Part shown: piece by piece, positions 1 through 8,065 of the stretch | How the letters are laid out: each line of letters starts with the position of its first letter | How positions within the stretch are numbered: position 1 is the stretch's first letter | NCBI GenBank assembly: GCA_016713505.1 | Contig: JADJPA010000001.1 | Coordinates: 2,741,501-2,805,500, forward strand | Direction: 5' to 3' | DNA: 64,000 nucleotides | Source of the DNA: Candidatus Competibacteraceae bacterium | GTDB taxonomy: Bacteria; Pseudomonadota; Gammaproteobacteria; Competibacterales; Competibacteraceae | Program-made: the position numbers and the translations under genes | The notes under the pieces: model-generated | Told to the model about the DNA's origin: nothing | Seen by the model: only the letters and a program-made list of their open reading frames with translations | The model's database searches: none

Positions 1-1445
1 GGCTCGGTGAAATGCTGCTCCGGCCGCAGCGCCAACAAGTCCACCCAATCCCCTTCGCGCAGGGGTGGCAACACCCGGTCGTCGTCGTCGTCGCCGCAGT
101 CGTCCACGCCTTCCTGATAAACCGCCATGAAGCCCGGTTCGGCAACCGTCGAGCCGGTGGCGCGAAAAGTATTGCCGGCGCCGCAACTCAAATCCACGGC
201 GACCGTATCCAGCGTCGCCGAAATCATCTGACAGGCCACGGTGCGCTTCCAGATCAGTTCGTAAAGCGCATGTTGGTCGGCGTTGAGTTGAGCGCGGATC
301 GAATCCGGCGCCACCGTCACCTCGGTCGGCCGGATCGCTTCGTGCGCCTCTTGGGCGTTTTTGGCTTTGGTCTTGAACGCGCGGGGACTGGGGGGTACGT
401 TGTGCGCCCCGTAGCGCCGGGCGATCAAGTCTCGAATGGCGGCGATCGCTTCTTGCGCCAGATTGACCGAGTCGGTGCGCATGTAAGTGATCAACCCGAC
501 CGCGCCCTGCCCGGTGTCGATGCCTTCATAAAGCTGCTGGGCGACCCGCATGGTGCGCTGGGTCGAGAAACCTAGCTTGCGCGAGGCTTCCTGCTGCAAG
601 GTCGAGGTGGTGAAAGGCGCGGCCGGATTGCGCTTGCGCTGCTTGCGCTCGACCCGCGCCACCCGCAAGCGGCCGACGGCGGCGGAATCCGACGGCTTGG
701 ATTCGGTCAGTTGGGCGCGGGCGGCGCTCAGCAAATCCCGCTCCATGGCCCGCGCCTGGTCGCGATCCGTAACGCTGAACTGGGCCAGCTTGGCGCCGCC
801 GTATTCGCTCAGACGGGCGGTGAAGGGTTGCGCCTGTTTGGCGGCGTCGGCTTCCAGCGTCCAATACTCCCGCGTCTGAAAGCCTTCGATTTCTTGCTCG
901 CGCTCGACGATCATCCGCAGCGCCGGCGATTGCACCCGGCCGGCGGACAGGCCGGGGCGAATTTTTTTCCACAACAGCGGCGACAGATTGAACCCGACCA
1001 GGTAATCCAGGGCGCGGCGCGCTTGCTGGGCATTAACCAAATCCAGCGACAGCTTGCGCGGATGATCGACGGCATCCTGAATCGCCCGTTGGGTGATTTC
1101 ATGGAACACCACCCGCTGTACCGGTTTGTCGCGCAGCAAATCGCGCTGCCTCAGAATTTCGTACAGGTGCCAGGAAATGGCCTCGCCCTCCCGGTCGGGA
1201 TCGGTGGCCAGGTACAACGTATCCGCTTTGGCCAGCGCCTTGACGATGGCATCGACATGGCGCTCGTTCTTGTCGATGAGCTGATATTTCATGGTGAAAT
1301 CGCGCTCGGGATCGACGGCGCCTTCCTTGGGCACCAGATCGCGCACATGACCGTAGGAAGCGAGTATCTCGAAATCCGGGCCCAGATATTTCTTGATCGT
1401 CTTCGCCTTGGCCGGCGATTCGACGATAACCAGGTTTTTACTCAT
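1..1445 (-). CDS. topA: DNA topoisomerase I (N-terminal part, cut by window edge)
   Basis: Type IA topoisomerase that relaxes negatively supercoiled DNA through a transient 5'-phosphotyrosine link. The visible 481 codons start MSKNLVIVESPAKAKTIKKY, the usual Toprim start. They contain the Toprim metal motif in ATDPDREGEA, the segment GLSAGRVQSPALR, and the active-site tyrosine in GLITYMRTDS. The C-terminal part, including any zinc-binding domains, lies beyond position 1. The ATG at 1445 is the natural start for the family. It lies downstream of smg and dprA on the same strand, a common gammaproteobacterial order. Identity is very secure; completeness cannot be judged. Confidence 0.97.
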   Translation of the reverse strand, partial: MSKNLVIVESPAKAKTIKKYLGPDFEILASYGHVRDLVPKEGAVDPERDFTMKYQLIDKNERHVDAIVKALAKADTLYLATDPDREGEAISWHLYEILRQRDLLRDKPVQRVVFHEITQRAIQDAVDHPRKLSLDLVNAQQARRALDYLVGFNLSPLLWKKIRPGLSAGRVQSPALRMIVEREQEIEGFQTREYWTLEADAAKQAQPFTARLSEYGGAKLAQFSVTDRDQARAMERDLLSAARAQLTESKPSDSAAVGRLRVARVERKQRKRNPAAPFTTSTLQQEASRKLGFSTQRTMRVAQQLYEGIDTGQGAVGLITYMRTDSVNLAQEAIAAIRDLIARRYGAHNVPPSPRAFKTKAKNAQEAHEAIRPTEVTVAPDSIRAQLNADQHALYELIWKRTVACQMISATLDTVAVDLSCGAGNTFRATGSTVAEPGFMAVYQEGVDDCGDDDDDRVLPPLREGDWVDLLALRPEQHFTE

Positions 1446-1542
1446 GAGCTCAGCATGGATAAAAAGGATGGGAGCGCCCGCCCGTCAAGGGCCGCCGGAC
1501 GGCGAGAACGCGGGCGAGACACGAAAAGCGCGTGCTTGAGAT

Positions 1543-2013
1543 CTAATGCAGGTAACCGGGAACCTCGTCGAACACCAGATCTTGCAACCAGGCGTAGGCC
1601 TCTTCCTGACCGGGCTGGTTGAACAATACCATCAAAATGATCCATTTCAACTGATTCAAACCGATCTCGTCGGCCTGGAGCGCCATGACGCGGTCGATGA
1701 CCAGCTCGCGGGCTTCCGAAACGAGCACGCCGCTTTGCTCCAAAAACAGCAGAAATCCCCGGCACTCCACATCCAGCTTGGCGGCTTCCGGTTCGACGTA
1801 GATGCGGAAGGAGCTGGGGTTGACCGTCAGCGGAACCGTCTGGCGCTCGGTCAGACTGTCCAGCCACTCGAAGGCTTGTTGGATTTCCTGAGAGGGAAAG
1901 CCGGCGGCCAGCAGGTCGGTCTGAATGGACTCACGGTCAGGATCGTCGTCCGCCTCATCGTCCATATAGTGTTGAAACAGATACATCAACACATCCAGCA
2001 TGTTTTCTTTCAT
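1543..2013 (-). CDS. smg: Smg / DUF494 family protein
   Basis: A 156-residue Smg (DUF494) protein, a small acidic cytoplasmic family of unknown biochemical role usually found next to dprA and topA. It matches along its whole length: N-terminal ENMLDVLMYLFQHYMDDEAD, central ECRGFLLFLEQSGVL, and the C-terminal LKWIILMVLFNQPGQE segment ending close to the usual GYLH. I chose the ATG giving MKENMLDV; an upstream in-frame start would add eight residues with no family counterpart. It lies between dprA and topA with short gaps, so cotranscription is possible, although a terminator-like hairpin separates it from dprA. Confidence 0.93.
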   Translation of the reverse strand: MKENMLDVLMYLFQHYMDDEADDDPDRESIQTDLLAAGFPSQEIQQAFEWLDSLTERQTVPLTVNPSSFRIYVEPEAAKLDVECRGFLLFLEQSGVLVSEARELVIDRVMALQADEIGLNQLKWIILMVLFNQPGQEEAYAWLQDLVFDEVPGYLH

Positions 2014-2030
2014 TCCAACGCTCACCTTGG

Positions 2031-2064
2031 AAAACAAAAACCCCCGTCATCCGGCGAGGGTGGG
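2031..2064 (-). terminator. weak intrinsic terminator between dprA and smg
   Basis: On the minus strand, downstream of the dprA stop, a C-rich arm and a G-rich arm can pair imperfectly around CCGG. They are followed at once by a T-rich run (GTTTTTGTTTT). The stem has mismatches, so strength is doubtful. It would partly uncouple dprA from smg-topA. Confidence 0.45.
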
Positions 2065-2092
2065 GCCGATCCTGGAAGGCGCCAGCCGGCAA

Positions 2093-3178
2093 TCACACTT
2101 TGAGGCGACAGTACCTACCGCCGGGAACGGCCGCCACATAACCCTCCAATTCCAAGATCAGCAGCATGGAGGAAACCACTTCCGCAGTCAATCCGCAACG
2201 CTCCACCAGCAGATCGACCGCCGCCGGCGCATCGCCCATCGCCGCCAGCAGTTGGCGGTAATCCTCATCCAGCGGCTTCGGCGGCGGCATCAGCGCCGGC
2301 AAGGCGGCGGGTGCATCGGCGCCCGCCGCCGCCAGCGGGCCTAGTTCTTCCAGAATATCGGCGGCCGTTTCCACCAGCTTCGCGCCCTGCCGCAGCAGCG
2401 CGTGACAACCTTTGGCCAGCGGATTGTGAATGGAACCGGGGATGGCGAACACCTCTCGCCCCTGATCGAGCGCCAAGCGGGCGGTGATGAGCGAGCCGCT
2501 CTGAAGGGCCGCCTCCACCACCAGCACCCCCAGCGCTAGCCCGCTGATCAGGCGGTTGCGCCGCGGGAAATTCTCGGCCAGCGCGGGCGTGCCGATGGGA
2601 AATTCCGAGACCAGCGCGCCGCGTTCGGCGATGGCGTGGGCTAAATCTCGATGTTTGGCGGGATACACCCGCTCCAGGCTGGTGCCCATGACCGCCACGG
2701 TCCAGCCGCCGGCGGCCAGCGCGCCCTGATGGGCGGCCGCGTCGATGCCGAGCGCCAAACCGCTGGTGACCGTCAAGCCGCCCTCGGCCAGAAAGGCGGC
2801 GAACTGTCGGGCGGTTTCCCGGCCCGGCGGCGTGGGGTGGCGGGTTCCGACGATGGCCAGTTGCGGCGCGCGCAGGCTATCCACCGCTCCACAGACGAAC
2901 AACAGCGGCGGCGGGTGAACGAGTTGCCGCAACAGCGGCGGATAACGGCTGTCGTCCAGTCCCAACAACTGATTGCCGGGTTGCTTCAGCCAAGCCAGAT
3001 CCCGCTCGACCCCCCGCCAGTCGGGCTCGCGCAAATAGTCGAGCGCGGCGGCGGGCAGGCCGAGCTGGTCCCACTCGGCCCGGTCGGCGGCCAAAGCGGC
3101 GCCGGCCGAGCCGAAGTGCTCCAGCAGCCGGCTGAAGCGGGCCGGGCCGATGCCCGGCGCCCGCAACAGCGCCAGCAA
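2093..3178 (-). CDS. dprA: DNA processing protein DprA (Smf)
   Basis: DprA binds incoming single-stranded DNA and loads RecA during natural transformation. The protein has an N-terminal SAM/HhH-like region (APGIGPARFSRLLEHFG). The Rossmann-like DprA core follows, with IVGTRHPTPPGRETA, VTSGLALGIDAAAHQGAL, GSLITARLALDQGR and FAIPGSIHNPLAKG. A C-terminal winged-helix region is the DprA-specific extension. The reading frame opens with TTG at 3178 and no ATG is available nearby; the open frame continues upstream into the end of the LysM gene, so translation could begin at another non-ATG codon there. The start is therefore uncertain by about 15 residues. Function is secure. Confidence 0.93.
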   Translation of the reverse strand: MLALLRAPGIGPARFSRLLEHFGSAGAALAADRAEWDQLGLPAAALDYLREPDWRGVERDLAWLKQPGNQLLGLDDSRYPPLLRQLVHPPPLLFVCGAVDSLRAPQLAIVGTRHPTPPGRETARQFAAFLAEGGLTVTSGLALGIDAAAHQGALAAGGWTVAVMGTSLERVYPAKHRDLAHAIAERGALVSEFPIGTPALAENFPRRNRLISGLALGVLVVEAALQSGSLITARLALDQGREVFAIPGSIHNPLAKGCHALLRQGAKLVETAADILEELGPLAAAGADAPAALPALMPPPKPLDEDYRQLLAAMGDAPAAVDLLVERCGLTAEVVSSMLLILELEGYVAAVPGGRYCRLKV

Positions 3179-3216
3179 TCCCGCGGGATCGGTCGCTGGC
3201 GGCGCGGCGTCCCGGT

Positions 3217-4458
3217 TCAGGGCGTGGTCACTCGATCCTGCAAGCGGATGGAACGCTCGGCCTGCATCACCAGTCCGTAGCTGACCAGCTCGTGGGCCTT
3301 ATAGATCATCACCAAGCCGGCCCGCTCGCCCGGCAGGCGCACGGAGCCGCCCGATACCGGATCCTCGACCTTGCGGTCTTTACCGAACACCGCCAAAACG
3401 TGGCCGGGCTCGATCCCATCCTGAGCGCCCAGATTGATGATGACGCTGCTGTATTGGGTAATCTGGGTCACGTCGGCGTCGAGCTTGGCGATGATGGCGC
3501 CTTCAGTATCCGGCGGTACCGGATGCGGCTCGAAGCTGTACAGCTCGCGCTCCTCCTCAATCGCCAGCAACCGGTCGCCGGCGCGGACCGGCGCGACGGT
3601 GTGGGACAGGATGAACGTGGCCGGGTTCTCATCTCGCTCCAACGTCGCCTCACCGAGATAGATGCCGGCAACCCCCAGCGAGCGGCCGGAACCGGGTTCG
3701 CGCAACTCCTCGCCGGGACGGAACACCTGATAGCGCGTCTGGTCAAAGCTGAGGCCTCGAACGTAAACTCGGTCGCGGTCGGCGTAAACCGCCTGCTCGT
3801 CGTCATCGGTGATGATGTAAGGCATACTGCGCCAACTCGCTTCGCTCATCACTTCGGCGCGGGTCAGAAACGATTCGATTGCGTCGCGGGGAACCGGCGG
3901 GATCGGCTGAGTCAGCGTTTCGGCGCGGACCTCGGGCGAGAGCTTGATCAATGGCACCTCGCCACGGCTGGCTACCAGTTGCGGGTTGCCGTCGGCGTCG
4001 TGGCTGAAGCGGAGCACGTCGCCCGGATAGATCCGGTGCGGGTTGCGAAGCTGGGGGTTTTGCCGCCAGATGCGCCGCCACTGCCAGGGATTTTGCAGGA
4101 ACCGGCCGGCGATCGACCACAGCGTGTCGCCGGGCGCCACGCTGTAGCTTTGCGGGTGATCGGGCCGCAGCGCGACCGGGCCTGCCTCGGCGACGGGTTT
4201 GCCCATTCTGGAGCGGGCGGCTCCTGGTTTCGCGAACGGTCCCTGGCTCGACTGCGCTGTTTCGCCCGGAGCGACCGGATAGTTTTGCGGAGGGCGTGCG
4301 CCGGCTTCCGCTCTGGCGGATTCCAATAGCGGTCCTGGTTCGTCACCGGCCGGAGCCGCTTCGGGTCGGGTAGGCGCTTGGGCGCACGATCCGAGCAGGA
4401 CTGCCGCCGCCAGCGACAGGGCAGTCCCGAGATGCCTTGATGAACGCGTGATAGTCAT
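3217..4458 (-). CDS. LysM-domain lipoprotein
   Basis: A 413-residue exported protein whose signal peptide ends in the lipobox LGSC (Cys25), predicting an outer-membrane lipoprotein. Residues 30-100 are a proline/alanine-rich linker. A clear LysM peptidoglycan-binding domain lies at about 104-150 (YSVAPGDTLWSIAGRF ... IYPGDVLRF). The rest is an unassigned beta-rich region of the type found in LysM proteins encoded upstream of dprA. A short stretch at 59-70 (NYPVAPGETAQS) resembles a decayed second LysM start. It probably tethers to peptidoglycan; enzymatic activity is not evident. It is divergent from def. Confidence 0.85.
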   Translation of the reverse strand: MTITRSSRHLGTALSLAAAVLLGSCAQAPTRPEAAPAGDEPGPLLESARAEAGARPPQNYPVAPGETAQSSQGPFAKPGAARSRMGKPVAEAGPVALRPDHPQSYSVAPGDTLWSIAGRFLQNPWQWRRIWRQNPQLRNPHRIYPGDVLRFSHDADGNPQLVASRGEVPLIKLSPEVRAETLTQPIPPVPRDAIESFLTRAEVMSEASWRSMPYIITDDDEQAVYADRDRVYVRGLSFDQTRYQVFRPGEELREPGSGRSLGVAGIYLGEATLERDENPATFILSHTVAPVRAGDRLLAIEEERELYSFEPHPVPPDTEGAIIAKLDADVTQITQYSSVIINLGAQDGIEPGHVLAVFGKDRKVEDPVSGGSVRLPGERAGLVMIYKAHELVSYGLVMQAERSIRLQDRVTTP

Positions 4459-4607
4459 GGTCCTTGCTCGTCATCCAAAGGAACGGGCGGGAGTGTATGC
4501 GGATTACCCCCTTGGCGCAAAGTATAGCCCCCGTAGTGTAATTTCTCGTATGATTTCCTGGTGAAAAAATCGATGCGGCGATCAAATCGGGCGTTTGCGG
4601 AGTCCCC

Positions 4608-5120
4608 ATGGCAAAACTGACCATACTGCACTATCCGGATCCCCGGCTGCGCAAGCCGGCATTGGCGGTGGAAACCGTCGACGAAGGCGTGCGCGCCTTG
4701 ATCGATGACCTGCTGGAGACCATGTACGCGGCGCCGGGCATCGGTCTGGCCGCCACCCAAGCCAACGTTCAGAAACGGATTGTGGTGATGGATGTCTCCG
4801 AGGAGAAAAACCAGCCGCTGGCATTCATCAATCCGAGCGTGCTCGAACGGGAAGGGGAATGCGAGTCGGAGGAAGGTTGTCTGTCGGTGCCCGGTTTTTA
4901 TGAAAAGGTCGAGCGGGCCGAGCGGATCCGCGTCAGCGCCCTGGACCGTAACGGCGATCCGTTCGAACTGGAGGCTCGCGGCTTGCTGGCGGTCTGCGTC
5001 CAGCATGAGATCGATCATTTGGACGGCAAATTGTTCGTGGATTACCTGTCGGTGTTGAAACGCGACCGCATCCGCAAAAAACTGGAGAAGCAAGCCCGCC
5101 TCGAAGCGCGCGCCTCTTGA
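4608..5120 (+). CDS. def: peptide deformylase
   Basis: Removes the N-formyl group from nascent proteins; metal-dependent cytoplasmic enzyme. At 170 residues it has the normal length and all three family motifs: GIGLAATQ, EGCLS with the metal-binding cysteine, and QHEIDHLDG with the two metal-binding histidines and catalytic glutamate. The ATG at 4608 gives the typical MAKLTILHYPDPRLR start. It is followed by fmt, the gene for the opposite reaction, an arrangement conserved across many proteobacteria, and leads a plus-strand run reaching trkA. Confidence 0.97.
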   Translation: MAKLTILHYPDPRLRKPALAVETVDEGVRALIDDLLETMYAAPGIGLAATQANVQKRIVVMDVSEEKNQPLAFINPSVLEREGECESEEGCLSVPGFYEKVERAERIRVSALDRNGDPFELEARGLLAVCVQHEIDHLDGKLFVDYLSVLKRDRIRKKLEKQARLEARAS

Positions 5121-5220
5121 GCATGGATTTCCGCGCGCCGCGCGCCCTTCACCGCTCTTGCCGGCTGACCCCGCCCGGCGCCCGACGCCCGGCGGCGTCT
5201 TCAGCCGATTGCATCAACCC

Positions 5221-6171
5221 ATGACGACGACTCTACCGCGTCTGATCTTTGCGGGTACCCCCGAATTTGCCGTTCCGAGCCTGCACGCGCTGTTGGCTGC
5301 GGGTTATCCGCTCGTTGCGGCCTATACCCAGCCGGACCGGCCGGCCGGCCGTGGCCGCCAGCCGCGCGCCAGTCCGGTGAAAACCGCCGCGCTGGCCGCT
5401 GGGATACCGGTCTACCAGCCCGACAGCTTGCGCGACCCGGCCACCCAAAGCGAACTGGCCGCCCTGGCCCCGGATTTGATGGTGGTGGCCGCTTACGGCC
5501 TGATCCTGCCGCCAGCGGTGCTGGCGATTCCCCGGCTGGGCTGCGTCAACGTCCATGCTTCGCTGTTACCGCGCTGGCGCGGCGCGGCCCCGATCCAGCA
5601 CGCCGTTCTGGCGGGGGATGCCGAAACCGGAGTCTGCATCATGCGCATGGAAGCCGGCCTGGATACCGGCCCCGTTTACGCCCGCGCTTCCTGTCCGCTC
5701 GCGCGCGGAACCACCGGCGGCGAGTTGCACGACCGATTGGCGGTCTTGGGCGCGCAGACTTTGCAAACGGCAATGCCGGGAGTGCTGGCCGACGCTTTGG
5801 CGGCGGTGCCCCAAGACCACCGCCGAGCGACCTACGCCCCCAAACTGGCGAAAAGCGCAGCCGAACTCAATTGGAACCGCCCGGCCTTGGAGCTGGAACG
5901 GCAGGTGTTAGCCTTCAACCCGCATCCGGTGGCCCAGACTCATGCGGACGGTCAAACCGTGCGCATCTGGCGGGCGCGCGCCGAGGCGGAAACATTACAC
6001 GGCGTCACGCCGGGAACCGTGCTGCGAGAGAACAGCGCCGGCATCGCCGTCGCCACCGGCGCGGGCGTGTTGCAGCTGACCGAAGTGCAACTGCCGGGCG
6101 GGCGGGCTCTGCCGGCTGCGGCGTTCTTGACCGCCCACCGGTTGGCCGGCCGGCGGCTGGGCGTGGCATGA
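5221..6171 (+). CDS. fmt: methionyl-tRNA formyltransferase
   Basis: Formylates initiator Met-tRNA using 10-formyltetrahydrofolate. The 316-residue protein has the N-terminal RLIFAGTPEFAVPSL, the catalytic segment NVHASLLPRWRGAAPIQ with the key Asn and His, and the downstream MEAGLDTGPV aspartate motif. The C-terminal OB-fold domain follows. An upstream in-frame start at 5158 would add a 21-residue proline-rich leader absent from the family, so ATG 5221 is preferred. Its last four bases overlap the rsmB start (ATGA), indicating translational coupling. Confidence 0.96.
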   Translation: MTTTLPRLIFAGTPEFAVPSLHALLAAGYPLVAAYTQPDRPAGRGRQPRASPVKTAALAAGIPVYQPDSLRDPATQSELAALAPDLMVVAAYGLILPPAVLAIPRLGCVNVHASLLPRWRGAAPIQHAVLAGDAETGVCIMRMEAGLDTGPVYARASCPLARGTTGGELHDRLAVLGAQTLQTAMPGVLADALAAVPQDHRRATYAPKLAKSAAELNWNRPALELERQVLAFNPHPVAQTHADGQTVRIWRARAEAETLHGVTPGTVLRENSAGIAVATGAGVLQLTEVQLPGGRALPAAAFLTAHRLAGRRLGVA

Positions 6172-7481
6172 ACGTCCGCGCCAACGCGGTCCAGGTGCTG
6201 GTTCAGGTGTTGGGCGAGGGCCGCTCGCTGGCGACGGCGCTTCCACCAATCCTGAACCGGAGCGCCGTTCGCGACCGAGGCTTGCTGCGCGAGCTGTGTC
6301 ACGGTGTCTGCCGCTGGTATTTCCAATTGCAAAGGCAGCTCGACCAGTTGTTGACGCGGCCGCTGGCGGCGACAGAAAACGGCGTTCGCGCCCTGCTGCT
6401 GCTCGGTCTCTATCAGTTGTGGCACTTGCGCGTTCCCGACCATGCGGCCGTCTCCGAGACGGTCGCCGCCGCCCGTCAGCTGTGTAAACCGTGGGCGGCG
6501 GGGCTGACCAACGCGGTGTTGCGCGCCGCCTTGCGCCGGAAGAAAGAGCTGGCGACGCTCTTGGAAAGCGATTCAGAGGCCAAGACCGCCCACCCGCGTT
6601 GGTTGCTGGAACGGTTGCGGCAAGACTGGCCGGACGACTGGCCGGCCATCGTCGCCGCCAACAACACCCGCCCTCCTTTTGTCCTTCGCGTCAACCTGCG
6701 CCGCCTAGCGCGCGAGGACTACCGGCGGCGGCTGGCTGAAGCAGGACACGCCGCCGAGGCGGTGCCGGGTGTCCCGACGGCGCTGCTCCTGGCCGAACCG
6801 ACCGACGCCGCGCTGCTGCCCGGCTTCGCTGATGGCTGGGTGTCGGTGCAGGATGGCGCCGCGCAACTGGCGGCGTCCCTGTTGGAGGTCCGACCGGGGC
6901 AGCGGGTGCTGGATGCCTGCGCCGCGCCCGGCGGCAAGACCGGCCATCTGCTGGAACGCGCACCGAATTTGGAGCTGACCGCGCTCGATTGGGACGCCGG
7001 CCGGCTGGAACAGGTGCGCGCTACCTTGGGCCGGCTGCGGGAGAACGCCCGCCTGATCGCGGGTGACGCCGCCCGGCCGGCGGATTGGTGGGACGGCATT
7101 CCCTTCGACCGCATTCTGGTGGATGCGCCCTGTTCGGCCACCGGCGTGATTCGTCGCCATCCCGACATCAAGCTGTTGCGCCGCGAGAGCGACATCGCCG
7201 CGCTGGCCGAGCAACAGCAGGCGTTCCTGCTGGCGCTGTGGCCGCTGCTGCGGCCGGGCGGTCGCTTGCTGTACGCCACCTGCTCGGTACTGCGCCAAGA
7301 AAACGAGCGGGTGATCGCCGCTTTTCTCGCCGCTCGGCCCGACGCCGTTGAATGGCCCATCGCGGCCGAGTGGGGCCGCGCTTTGCCGCACGGCCGCCAG
7401 CTGCTGCCGGGTGAAGCGACCATGGACGGTTTCTACTACGCCGGTTTGTGCAAACCACCGGCCGCGGCCCCTGGAACGTAG
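6168..7481 (+). CDS. rsmB: 16S rRNA (cytosine-967-C5)-methyltransferase RsmB
   Basis: SAM-dependent methyltransferase for C967 of 16S rRNA. The 437-residue protein has an N-terminal NusB-like RNA-binding domain (MNVRANAVQVLVQVL to about residue 140) and a C-terminal catalytic domain. That domain has the SAM motif DACAAPGGKTGHLLE and the two catalytic-cysteine motifs DAPCSATG and LLYATCSVL. The start overlapping the fmt stop by four bases places the NusB domain at the proper N terminus; the frame stays open upstream but that part is within fmt. Part of the def-fmt-rsmB cluster. Confidence 0.95.
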   Translation: MNVRANAVQVLVQVLGEGRSLATALPPILNRSAVRDRGLLRELCHGVCRWYFQLQRQLDQLLTRPLAATENGVRALLLLGLYQLWHLRVPDHAAVSETVAAARQLCKPWAAGLTNAVLRAALRRKKELATLLESDSEAKTAHPRWLLERLRQDWPDDWPAIVAANNTRPPFVLRVNLRRLAREDYRRRLAEAGHAAEAVPGVPTALLLAEPTDAALLPGFADGWVSVQDGAAQLAASLLEVRPGQRVLDACAAPGGKTGHLLERAPNLELTALDWDAGRLEQVRATLGRLRENARLIAGDAARPADWWDGIPFDRILVDAPCSATGVIRRHPDIKLLRRESDIAALAEQQQAFLLALWPLLRPGGRLLYATCSVLRQENERVIAAFLAARPDAVEWPIAAEWGRALPHGRQLLPGEATMDGFYYAGLCKPPAAAPGT

Positions 7482-7483
7482 TC

Positions 7484-8065
7484 ATGTCGGCCGGCGCGCG
7501 ACGGATTTGGACACCCGGCCGGGTCGCCGGCCTGCTGTCGGCGCTGCTGTGGGGTTTGTTGGAGCTTTCCAACGCCTGGGCGGCCGGCTTTGAGGTGCTC
7601 GCCGCCTCCACCAAGCTGGACGGTGGGGTTTACCGGCTCGATGCCCGCATCGAATATCATTTCAGCAATGCGGCGTTGGAAGCCTTGCAAAACGGCGTCC
7701 CCCTCATCATCGAACTGGAAATGCAGGTCCGCCGCCGCCGCCCTTGGGTGTGGGATGAGACGGTTTATTCCCTGGGCCAGCGCTTCAAGCTGGAGTATCA
7801 CGCGCTCAGCCGTCAGTACTTGGTGAGCAATCTCAACAGCAAAGAGCGCCGCGGCTTCACCAGCCGGAGCGCCGCATTGCAGTTCATGGGCCAGATCAAC
7901 GGCTTTCCCATGCTCGATCGGGGCCTGCTGGCGCGCAATGAGCGCTATGAAGGCGCCTTGCGGGTCTGGCTCGATATCGAATCCCTGCCGGCGCCGATGC
8001 GGGTGTTCGCCTATCTGTCCGACAGCTGGCGCCTGACCAGCGAGTGGTATACATGGCCACTCTGA
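7484..8065 (+). CDS. DUF4390 family exported protein
   Basis: A 193-residue protein with an N-terminal hydrophobic segment (GLLSALLWGLLELSNAWA) that looks like a cleavable signal peptide. A DUF4390-type domain follows; recognisable parts are RLDARIEYHFSNAALEALQNG and YHALSRQYLV. The biochemical role of DUF4390 is unknown. The gene sits in its usual place between rsmB and the NtrY-type kinase gene, starting two bases after the rsmB stop and overlapping the kinase start by 13 bases. Coupled expression is likely, and an envelope function linked to the kinase is plausible but unproven. Confidence 0.8.
   Translation: MSAGARRIWTPGRVAGLLSALLWGLLELSNAWAAGFEVLAASTKLDGGVYRLDARIEYHFSNAALEALQNGVPLIIELEMQVRRRRPWVWDETVYSLGQRFKLEYHALSRQYLVSNLNSKERRGFTSRSAALQFMGQINGFPMLDRGLLARNERYEGALRVWLDIESLPAPMRVFAYLSDSWRLTSEWYTWPL

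Noticed and set aside
1..972. Plus- and minus-strand open frames in the first kilobase as separate genes
   Set aside because: All lie within topA in other frames, and the topA frame carries every expected motif.
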